Positions 1-9,117 of a DNA stretch of 64,000 bases are shown piece by piece. The stretch lies in assembly GCA_000827205.1 (NCBI GenBank), contig KN832557.1:934420-998419 (forward strand), written 5' to 3'. The notes beneath the pieces are model-generated. The model was not told where the DNA came from, searched no databases, and saw nothing but the letters and a program-made list of their open reading frames with translations. Origin of the DNA: Plicaturopsis crispa FD-325 SS-3. Lineage: Eukaryota; Basidiomycota; Agaricomycetes; Amylocorticiales; Amylocorticiaceae. The first letter of the stretch is position 1. Every line of letters begins with the position of its first letter. The position numbers were made by a program, and so were the translations under genes.

Positions 1-102
1 GATGAAATTGGGGACCTGTTGGACCTGAAGCACGGCCACCACGAGCGGTGGCCACTGGAGAAAATCTTGACCAATGCAGTGGAGGTGGCCAACAGCAGCT
101 AA
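1..102 (+). CDS. 3' end of a truncated gene, product unknown
   Basis: An open frame enters from the left edge and ends at TAA 100-102, giving the last 33 residues of a protein (it starts DEIGDLLDLK and ends EVANSS). The piece is acidic then basic with a conserved-looking RWPLEKIL stretch, and it reads as a real C-terminus rather than random sequence. It has no in-window start, so it must continue upstream. No family is recognised from so short a piece, and the frame could also be chance. Confidence 0.4.
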   Translation, partial: DEIGDLLDLKHGHHERWPLEKILTNAVEVANSS

Positions 103-514
103 TGGTTTCATGGATTAGGGATCGCGACTGCTGTCGCCGGGTCGAAGTCTATCTTACAACTTGCTATAGAGCGTCGGTGCTTGTTTTACCCTGCTATTCA
201 AAACCCTTTCACAACTCCCGTTCTCTAATAACCATTATCTGTCAATATTTGCTTTTGTACACTACCTTACACCTTCAAGCTGCTACACGCAGTCTTCATA
301 AATTTTCTATGCTTTTTGTGTGCTCCCCTTGTGTTCTCTTGCGTTCTTCTGACCCAATAGACTGACTTGTGTGGCGATGCTAATGCGGGGTAGCCGGTAG
401 CGTGTATCCGCCTGACCTCATTGGCGGAACTACCCCGCACTCATGACTTGCTCCTGACTTTATATAAGCCAGTCGCTCTCAAGGTATGTACGATTCCTGT
501 TACCATCTACCGCC
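103..514. promoter_or_regulatory. Intergenic region and likely promoter of the F-box-like gene
   Basis: No coding sequence is supported. It contains a 10-bp inverted repeat (TGCGGGGTAG at 384-393 and its complement at 430-439) and a good TATA-type motif, TATATAAG, at 461-468, about 54 bases before the ATG at 515. The GCGGGG cores resemble carbon-catabolite repressor (Mig1/CreA) sites, but this is inference. Confidence 0.45.
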
Positions 515-1611
515 ATGTCGATCGCTGAATTCCCCCTCGAACTCATAGCAGAGGTTTTCTCTTTTGCCACCCTCGTTCACCCTATCCCCTCCGCAATTTT
601 GCGCATTAACAAAGCCATCCATGAGCTCTGCCGACCAGTTCTGTATACTCATCTTCATTTCAAGTCGACCGCCCAGCTGCGGAGCTTCTCCAGGGAGTAC
701 AGCCTCCTCTGTTCACCCGCCAAGTCTATTACCGTTCGCGTCGCTGGCGGGGAGTCTGACTATGATCTATTCTCGTGTTTGCGACTCGCCGTCGTGAGAT
801 GCATGAGCGCGGCTCCTAGCCCCGCATACCCACCCGTCACTACTACGCCAAGGGCTCGCAGGAATAGTCAGTTACACCTGGACACATTGTCGCTGTGTCT
901 CAACTCGCATGCGCGCGATCCAAATTTACAAGCCGTCGAAGACTCCTTGAAATGGACCGAGTGAGTCGGTTCTCCTGACTTGTAACTGATACTTAAACCT
1001 CCAGTCTTCAGTCCTAAGGTATTCACTTGGACGGGTCCTGACCCAGAGCACCATTTTTCTACCGCGGTAGGTTTCTGAATGCTTATATTATCTGCGTGTA
1101 ATAATTGATAGACCGACGCTTTATATAGATTGTGCCAATGGCCGCTGTCCATTTGCTGAACGCAATGCAGACCTGGAGCCGCATCGAGCACATAACCATG
1201 ACCAACATATCGTTCTCCCTGTCCTGTGCCTCGTCAAACCCCCCGTCCGCTGGTGTCACATCACTGCCCTCGCCCTCCCGCCTCCTCGGCAAAATCCCCA
1301 CCCTGCGTACTCTCTACATCGGGTCTGCGACTTTCCTCTCACCGGAGGCCGTTGCCGCGTTCGTGCTCGTGCCAGGCATGGACGCCCTGGAGCGCGTGTC
1401 GCTCGTGGATGTGTACAGCCAAAGCATTTGGGGTCCACGCGTACGCCGCTCTGATGTCGAGCAGGCCGCCATTGCGCTCGGCGTGGTTCACTGCAAGGCC
1501 CACGAAGCGCTTGCGCTAGCTCGGGTGCGGAGAATAGTATCGTGCCAGAAGAAAGCCGAGAGAATTGTCGGCGGTGACCGAGCTTTGGACGGGACGGCAG
1601 ACCTTGATTGA
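515..1611 (+). CDS. F-box-like hypothetical protein
   Basis: Three exons, join(515..960, 1012..1066, 1129..1611), give 327 residues. The N-terminus MSIAEFPLELIAEVFSFAT has the LPxELixeIf spacing of fungal F-box-like proteins, which tether substrates to SCF ubiquitin ligases. The rest would then be a variable, probably leucine-rich, substrate-binding part. The introns are 51 and 62 nt with GTGAGT and GTAGGT donors; the intron 1 acceptor was picked because the upstream AG gives an immediate stop. A TATA box lies 54 bases upstream of the ATG. The gene converges with F-box copy A, whose stop is 308 bases away. The F-box call rests only on the first 30 residues, so it could be an unrelated lineage-specific protein. 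Confidence 0.6.
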
Positions 1612-1918
1612 AGCATGTTCGGCGACCGCTGTATCCGTTGTATCAACGGGCTGTATTCCCTTTGTATTCCTCTATTGGCTGCGTCAAAATACCGTTGGCC
1701 TTCACTTGTACATGTACTCAATCACTCTCGTCAGGCTCTGTACACATTACTTGTACTTACCCTGGGTACTCTCAGAGCAGCGCAATTCGATGGCTATGTT
1801 CCGCGATGTATTTTATTGTACTTATTACAATCAGCATCTGGTACATTTAGTCTGCTCAGACTATATAGCTCTATGCATATACCTGGATGTGCCTCCACGA
1901 CTCGAAGGACGTTATGGC

Positions 1919-4418
1919 CTACCATAGACCAGGGTTGAAGCTGATCATGGTCTGGAAGGAATTCATGACAAGGTCCCTGCTAATTTCATCTCGAGCGTGC
2001 CTGGGAAGTAACACAACGACCGAAATATCAGCACACGCGCAGAAAGCATCACGACTGAATACAAGCTTACTTGGCCTTCATGTGATACTGCAACTCTTCC
2101 ATCGTCTTGAGCTGCTGCTCGTGACGGCTTGCACGGGCGCAGAGCGCGCAATAGGCTTTATCATGGGGACCCACAAAGGGCACTGGGCTCCCTGGAGACG
2201 GTGTCGGGGAGTCCTCACCCTTGGGAAGTAGCCCAATCAACGGAAGGGGACCCGCGAAATCGTGGTCATTGCAGATTTGTATATGATCGTGATCGGGATG
2301 CTGTCTAGAAATGTACGTCAACTCAAGATCAAAATTATAAGTAAGGTAACACAATACGCACCGACGTTCGCGCGTAACATGGGCATGCCATCGATTCTGT
2401 GACTCGATATGGAGGACCTAAAACGGAAAGGGGGCACATAGTGAGTATGCGCCGGTTCATTGCTTGAGGGGGAGGGGGAAGTATGCTTTACCAGTGTATT
2501 GAAGTCCATAGCTTCGCAGAATTTCGGATTACCACACAGACACAGGAACCGTGATCCCATTGCAGCTAGTAGCTTATGAGGTGTGTCGTCGGGGAGATCC
2601 AGGAACTTAAGGAATGCAGAGACAGTCTCAGAGACACTTGATTCCAGGGGCTGGAATCGGTGTTTACACCACGAAAGTTGGCCACAATGACCCATGTGCT
2701 CGAGAAGCGCCGGGTAGCCAAAGAGCTTCAGACAACGAGCGCAGCGAAGTAGAGAGGAGGCACGATCCAAGATTTTGAGATCGCTATCGTCCGTTGCAGC
2801 CGGCGAGGAGGTGCCATCTGGTCCTTGCAGCAACTTGACGATGTCGCGCTTCTGTTTCAGCTCAAACCCTTTCACCTCGAGAGAGAAGGGTCCAAGGACA
2901 GATCTCCACCTGTCCTCGGTGAAGGGGACAGTACTTTCTTCCTCAAACAATGTGTCGTGCAAGGTAGCGAACGCGCATGCATCGTCTAGGGATGGCCAAC
3001 GTTGTGTGCATTCGCTCGACAGCCGGGTGATGAGACCGTCGAATAAGGGCCTCAACTCTTCTTTCCTCAATTCCGTCCGGACGCGACGTTCCTCGGCCAG
3101 AATTCGGTCTTTGCTCGCTGTTAGGACGGGCTCAAGTTTCTGGTAGAGGGTGGCCCAAACTAGCGAGGGGGTTAGACTCGTAGTATCACACACAACGAAG
3201 AATGATCTTCCTCGCCTTTATCCGTGAGTGGCCTCTTCTGGGTAAGCAGGTATCTCCAATCCCAGCTATGATCAGAGGGAAAATATTTTTTGTCCCACCC
3301 CATCTCAACGAGCTTTTCTTGAACACTGGTGGCTACGTATAAGCAATAGAGACACGTGAGATCACACAATTTCACTCACGCCGTTCGTCGTGCAATTTCC
3401 TGCGCTATCTCGTCTGCATTATCTTCTTTTATGGACCGGATTCGCCAGGTCCAAAGCTCTGCAGCATGCTACGGGTATATTAAAGGAGTGGTCAGAAAGG
3501 TCGGATGACTGGACTACTTACCTGCATGATCTGCGAAGCAATTGCCCTTTGCTCGTTCACAAATTTTTGGAGCGCATCTTCATCGGCCATTAATTCCGTA
3601 TAGCGGTCAGCGACCATTTTCAATTCGGTAGCGTGGTAACAGTTCCGCTTGGAATTGTTATAGTTGTCAAACATAACGCCTCGTGAGTTAGGTCTCCACC
3701 CATCGTCTACAAGCGCATGTCAGTAATCCTGGAAAGATACATGATATGCTTGATCCGACTTGCGTATTATAGACCGTGGGACCAGTGTCCATATGTCGTC
3801 GATGCTGTACCACGGCTTCGCTCTCAAGATCGCAGAGCCTTTTCTGACTCTTGTATTGGTGTTAGCATGTATGCTCTCAGCTGACTGTGAGGTGGTAAAC
3901 CTACTGATCCCTAAAGCAGCGGCCGCAGTATCGCAGTCTGAGCGAAGCGTCCCATTTCTTTGAAGTATGGCCACCACATAACTATGATCATATTCAGCGG
4001 CTTAATTTAAGATATTGTGTGTATACGGTTCAGACGCACCTGGCAGCCAACCTCGAAGGCAAATGCAGCGTATTGGGCCTCTGTCATGTCTGAAGGACAG
4101 TCGGGCATGGGCACCGGAAGATTTCGACGAGCTGTAACCCAGATGTGCCGTGACTTCTGGCCCGTGACTAGAAATCGGAATTCCTTCGACACGCGCGAAA
4201 TCTGCAGTATATCGAGAGGCGCCAGTTTCGACATTATCTGTACAGGATGATACGCATTGGTATAGGTGCTAGGACAGATGAGAGATGAGCTTCACCTCGA
4301 AAAATATATCCAATGGCATGTGCACAAGCGCAGCAAGTTTTCCTTCATTTCTCATCTTGCGCCTTTTCTTGACGGTTTGTTGGTCGTCTGCCGCCGCCGT
4401 GGATGCGTGCTTCGCCAT
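1919..4418 (-). CDS. F-box protein with C-terminal zinc finger, copy A
   Basis: Eleven exons: complement(join(1919..2000, 2071..2304, 2362..2417, 2492..3159, 3216..3325, 3380..3468, 3522..3706, 3764..3849, 3905..3981, 4040..4237, 4296..4418)), 635 residues. After a basic N-terminus comes an F-box at about residues 30-75 (MPLDIFFEIMSKLAPLDILQ, then SRVSKEFR), the part that binds Skp1. Three Cys/His clusters follow: YCGRCF near residue 125, RCARCLKLFGY in the middle with a CLCGNPKFC motif behind it, and a C-terminal CALC...HMKAKH finger. The last His of that finger comes from the final exon. The paralog at 30.4 kb has the same coding length and almost the same exon phases. Two introns (3160-3215, 3707-3763) need GC donors where the paralog has GT. 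The target is unknown. Confidence 0.85.
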
Positions 4419-4708
4419 TATGGACCAAGTACAGTGCGGGTCTGCGTATAAGCAGTATATTATCTACATAAATAAGTCCAGTGCAGAATAAATTTCAGAA
4501 AATCGCCATGGACGTCGAGTGGAAAGCAGTGGGCAAAGATAGGGGCTTTCGTTTCCGCCGTCTGAATCCGGGTACTTGCCACATGGCTACTTTCCCCGGC
4601 GAGTATGTCATACGACGGGAAAGACATTGTAATTGTAAGCTTGTCCTCCTCCATCTCACGACATCTGGCGAACTTGAAGCTCTTTGCTGCTGTCCCTCTT
4701 GTGTGATC
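4419..4708. promoter_or_regulatory. Divergent promoter region, F-box A / ArfGAP
   Basis: 290 bases separate the start codon of F-box A (minus) from that of the ArfGAP gene (plus). The region is probably a shared bidirectional promoter. I see no clear TATA box or repeat and no supported coding sequence. Confidence 0.4.
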
Positions 4709-6442
4709 ATGTCGCATGGAATGAACAAGATTACTGTCGAGCGTAACCAACGCGCTGTGCTCGAGCTTGTAGCGCAACCCGGCAATGGCGAGCATTCGAG
4801 GTAACTGCGTCACCAGCGCTACGTTCTTACAGTCTTCGTAGATGTGTGTGCGGATTGCAAGGCTCGTGCGCCCCGATGGGCATCGCACAATCTTGGGATC
4901 TTCATATGGTGCGATTTGTCTGTCTTCACGGGAAACAGAGACATGGTCTGAGGGCTTCGATAGTGTCAGTTGCGCAAGCGTGCACCGGAAGATGGGAACC
5001 CACATAAGCAAAGTGTGCGTTCAGTTCTGTTCCTTGGCTCTTTCGTTCCCTGATCGTATCACTGCTACCGTAGAAAGAGTGTCACGCTAGACTCGTGGAC
5101 GAAGGAACAAGTCGAATCTATGCGACAGAACGGGAATGTCAAATCCAATGCCTTCTATAATCCCAATGAGACGCGACATCCGCCCCCGACAAACATGATG
5201 GAGTCGGAGCGTGATAGTGAGCTAGAGTTGTACATCCGAGGCGAGTCGTCCATCGGTGTCTCCCGCCGTCTTTTAATTTAAACGTCGTCCACAGCAAAAT
5301 ACCAGTACAAGAAATTCATCGACCGGTCAAAATTAGTCGCATCACATCTTGGGCCATCGCAGTCGTCATCTGTGAAACGCCCTCAGTCAACGCCTATCGC
5401 TACCTCCACACCGCCTGCACCATCCCCCGCATCCGCTCCTGCGCCCATTTCGAATGCTAAACCCACGGTACCCGCGAACACGCTGGGATATGGGCCGTCT
5501 CTAGGCACGAGCAACGTAGCGCCGAGGTCTATGCCACAGCCACCCGTAGCGCGCTCGGTATCTCAGCCGCTCTCCTCACAGTTTAAGCCACCGCAGCCGC
5601 CTCAGAAACCATCCAACAACCCTCTATGGGATGACCTGATATCGCTTCAGGGACCCGCGCAATCGTCGACGCTACCTCTCCAAGTGCAAGCGACATCCAT
5701 GCCAAATACAAACCCGTATGCGAATTTTGCGGGGAATCCGGCGTTTACCCCGCAGCAGACGGGAGTCGGTAGTTCTCCGGCGTTTGGAGGCATGGGTATG
5801 ATGAACACAGGGATGAGTGGAAACACGAATCCGTTTCAGTATCAAGGGCAACCAGCTCCCTTCGCACCCAGCGGATCGACAAACCCGTTCAATCAGTCTG
5901 GCGGCTTCGGCCAGGTATACCCATCTGCCACGGGCGCGGGTGGCTCATTTGGCTCTGGGATGATGACGGGAAATGGTCAGGCGACCGGCTCCGGGCCCTT
6001 CGCGCAGCCACAGCAAGCCTTCATGTCATCGCAACCCCAAGTGCAATCACCTCTAGCCATGCAAACGCAGCAGACGAGTTTCTTCCAGCCGCAGCCTCAA
6101 GCGCAGTCTATTCAACCTCAGCCATTCAGCGGTTCGCCGTCTGCGTTCGGCGGGGGCTCGCCATCGCCGTACCTACAAACGGGTCAGCAGCAGCCAATGA
6201 ATGGCGGCTCTCCGTCGCCATATGGCCAGCAGCCGGTGATGAACCAGCAGCCGAATGGGGGCTCCCCGTCACCCTACATGCAACAGCCATTCGCGCAGCA
6301 GCCTTCACCATTCGCACAACAACCACAGCAGCAACCACAGCAGCAGACCTTCAATCCGTCGAACCCGTTCGTTGGATGGGCACAAAACCCGCAGCCGGGT
6401 TACCCGCAACAGCAACAGCAATGGGGAGGGGGAGGAATGTGA
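4709..6442 (+). CDS. ArfGAP (SMAP/Age2-type) GTPase-activating protein
   Basis: Five exons, join(4709..4787, 4842..4908, 4964..5014, 5074..5240, 5295..6442), 503 residues. The first 125 residues are an ArfGAP domain: start MNKITVERNQRAVLELVAQ, the zinc finger CADC...CVSC, then RKMGTHISKVKSVTLDSW with the WTKEQVE helix and ending YIRAKYQYKKF. It stimulates GTP hydrolysis on Arf and so acts in vesicle coat release at Golgi or endosomes. The long tail is Pro/Gln/Asn-rich with NPLWDDLISLQ, several NPF-like triplets that could bind EH domains, and three GGSPSPY repeats. Keeping the domain intact needs GC-AG splicing for introns 1 (4788-4841) and 4 (5241-5294), both 54 nt. A GT donor for intron 4 would leave only 39 nt and insert extra residues. 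Confidence 0.92.
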
Positions 6443-6967
6443 AGTGAGTCGGAGCATGGATACAACTGGAACATGATTGGGTATCGGGCGTAGGAGAACC
6501 GGAGTGCAATGGCCTAAATGTGGCACTATTTTTATTATCCTCCTCGTCATTACATTCACCTTGGACTAATTAGTTTTGCACGGGGTAATTCGACTGGTAC
6601 ATAGGTGGGGAATTTACTGTGTGTGGAATCGTCCCTCGCATGTCCCTCGAGTACTGAGGCAAGATCTTGGAAAACTCAAGGCACTGGAAGCCTCCGGTAG
6701 GTACTCCTTTTGCGATTGTGCGCAGTCTCGATACCCCAGGTGTCACATGTCACCTTGGGCATCAGTCTTTGACATTCGTGGCTGTTTTGGATGGAGCAGG
6801 GTGACAGGGTCCAAGTCTCCACCCATTTTAGGCAGTTGCTGTAGTTCGACCTCCGAGGCTCCGACTCCGCGTTTGCTCCGTTCTTTCATCTCCATGGCTT
6901 ATTGCAGGTTCGTGCAGCAAAGCTCGCTTTTATTATTCCACATCCCGACAACACGCTCCCTGCTCTA
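6443..6967. other. Intergenic region, no gene seen
   Basis: 525 bases between the ArfGAP stop and the Nudix ATG, both on the plus strand. It should hold the ArfGAP 3' UTR and the Nudix promoter. Small open frames here show no family likeness or splice support. Confidence 0.5.
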
Positions 6968-7847
6968 ATGGCATCTCATAATCGCACGGCAAGCTCGAGC
7001 TCGAATCGGGCGCGCATATCTCATAGGCTTCGTCCATCTCCGCCTCCGCACATATTCACTACAGAGTCGTCGCCTGCGATCCCAGACAGCCACTGGGTGG
7101 CGCACGATTTCTGGCTCGGAGTCGGTATGGTGATAATACAACCCGCTACGAACAAAGTCGTTATTGTTCATGATTCGGCAACTGACCGATGGTTCCTGCC
7201 CAAAGGGCGGAAAGACATTGGAGAGAGTCTGGAACAAGCCGCTTTGCGAGAAGCGTACGAAGAGGTCGTGCCCATCATTCCTATATGTACTGGACACGAA
7301 TTCCGAAAGCTGACAATCCTTTACTCTAGACAGGTTATCGTGCGGAATTTCTGCCCATCATCACGCATACGCGTGCACCTACACCTCCAAATGCATCACC
7401 CCACACGATCGCGCCACTCAATTGCGAGCCCTTCTTGGTGGACATATCTCTCTGGGCATCTCGCACGATGAGCCGGCAAGGTGACAGTGGTGGCGAGTAC
7501 ATCATGCACTGGTATGTTGGCCAAATCGGACCCGACGCAGTGAGTGCGCACACACAGCATCAAAGAGAGCTCTTCTGATGGCACTGTAGACTCGCGAAAC
7601 GGGAACAGGGATGCCAGATGAGCAAGGTTACGTTGGACACCTAGTAGACCCGCAAACAGCCTACGAAAGGCTCAGCGCTTCTGGCCACCGCGAGATATTT
7701 GTCAAAGCGTGGACTCTGTGGGCTGAGACGAAACAGTATCTCGCGGGGTCGCAGCGCGCACCGAGCCAAAGCCATGGAAACGCAAACCACGAAGTGTCGA
7801 CACGTACAAGACAAACGAGAGTATCTCAACGTTGCTCAGTGCAATGA
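6968..7847 (+). CDS. Nudix hydrolase
   Basis: Three exons, join(6968..7264, 7330..7539, 7590..7847), 254 residues. The Nudix box is complete at about residues 80-103: G-x5-E-x7-REAYEE followed by TGY across the first intron, the metal-binding signature of enzymes that cleave nucleoside diphosphates linked to another group. The fold begins at WLGVGMVII and the FLPKGRKDIGES loop precedes the box. The intron 1 acceptor (TAG at 7327-7329) was chosen over the next AG because it alone keeps TGYRAEF in frame. The substrate cannot be read from sequence; diphosphoinositol polyphosphates, dinucleoside polyphosphates or capped nucleotides are all possible. The Ser/Pro-rich N-terminus has no signal peptide. 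It converges with the SUZ-domain gene. Confidence 0.9.
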
Positions 7848-8141
7848 TGTGCAACTGATAATTGTCCCCATTTCCAGTGGTCACTAGACCGTGCACTCTC
7901 TCGCTATGATCCATCCATATGTATTGTATCTGCAACAAACCAATGTAACCCTTTTACCCTCTTGTCCTGAAAACGCCTTGGCTAGCATCTGCACCTTTCA
8001 GTTGGCTGCCGTCTCAAGGAGGAGCTCACAAAGTACTCGAAGAAGTGTCGAGCTCAGGAATTGAACACGCCATGATGATACAGTGTACAGCGCTCACATA
8101 CAGGTAGAAACACAAAGGGGGAACGATACCCAAGACCCGTC

Positions 8142-8852
8142 TCAAGGGGTGGCATTGGGCGGTGACCGACCAGGATCCTTCTTGGCTTTATTGCGTCGCT
8201 TGCCAAATCCTTTCGCCACCTCACCCTCGCCCTTCCCCGTCGACTCGGCGGGGCCTTTCGGATTTCTCAAGACGCCGACTTTCGGTTTCGATGTCCCGCT
8301 TTCTGCGTTTGTCTTCCCTCCCGGCTGAGGCTCACCGAATATGCGTTCCCTGGCTGCGTGGTACTTCGCTTCTCGCTCCTTCAATGTTTCCCCTTGGTTT
8401 CCATTCGCACTCGATTTCAACGTGGGTGTGGCGTTCGTGGAAGATGGGCGCTTTAGAATACGCATGGTAGTGGGCGGCGGCGCGACGACGATGCTTGCGC
8501 TGGACTTCGCGATAACGATCTGTGGCATTGGTGCCCGTGCATTTCTGTTGGGAGAGCACCATGTTCATATGATGGTCTTTGTCTTAGGAAAGGAGACTTA
8601 CGCGTCCTCCCATAGTTTCTGCTGTTTCTTCTCAAAATCTGCTTCTTCCTCGTCGTCAGAAGAGGCATCCCAGTCGTCGTGAATGGGGGCGGATGGGATT
8701 CGACGCCTTGTCTGGATCTGCGACGTCGATGCCTGCTTCACAGTTTTATAATCAGAACCATATATCCCTCCTCAAACCGAGACAGCGCGCACCGACGGCT
8801 GGTCTATGTCCCATGAATCGGCAGGACGTTGCGTATGAGCAGCAGCAGCCAT
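8142..8852 (-). CDS. Small SUZ-domain protein
   Basis: Three exons, complement(join(8142..8544, 8602..8732, 8793..8852)), 197 residues. The N-terminus is MAAAAHTQRPADSWDID, then an acidic run (DDEEEADFEKKQQKLW), then MRILKRPSS and LKEREAKYHAARERIFGE. The pair ILKRP...EREAxYxxARxRIFG is the SUZ domain, an RNA-binding segment found in proteins linked to mRNA and germ-granule function. The tail is rich in Lys, Gly and Pro with KGFGKRRNKAKK, probably a nuclear or RNA-binding basic patch. There is no R3H domain next to it, so this is a stand-alone SUZ protein. It shares a 265-base divergent promoter with DUS3. Start and exon 1 are supported by phase and donor quality only. Confidence 0.8.
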
Positions 8853-9117
8853 GAGCGTCGTAGGTCAAGTGCACTGACAGAAAGTGCTGAGACGAGAGAG
8901 CAGTAAACCTACCACGTGGGCACTGCGATCGCTTCAAATCTCAAGATGAGGCTGCAAGACAATTTCATCATTGGCCTCGACTTCAAGTCTAACTTTATTG
9001 AACTTTCGTCGATAAATACGCATTTTATAACTGCTTTCACCTCTTGGTACTTGGAACGCGACATATCAGCTTGCAGAAAGAGAGTCTTGAGCGTTTCCTA
9101 TATTCAACTTGCCATCG
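8853..9117. promoter_or_regulatory. Divergent promoter region, SUZ protein / DUS3
   Basis: 265 bases between two start codons pointing away from each other, so a bidirectional promoter is likely. Both genes act on RNA, which would fit co-regulation, but I see no named motif. Confidence 0.4.

Noticed and set aside
5256-5294. GT-AG version of ArfGAP intron 4
   Set aside because: It would be only 39 nt and would insert GESSI into a conserved helix; the GC-AG version gives the family length.
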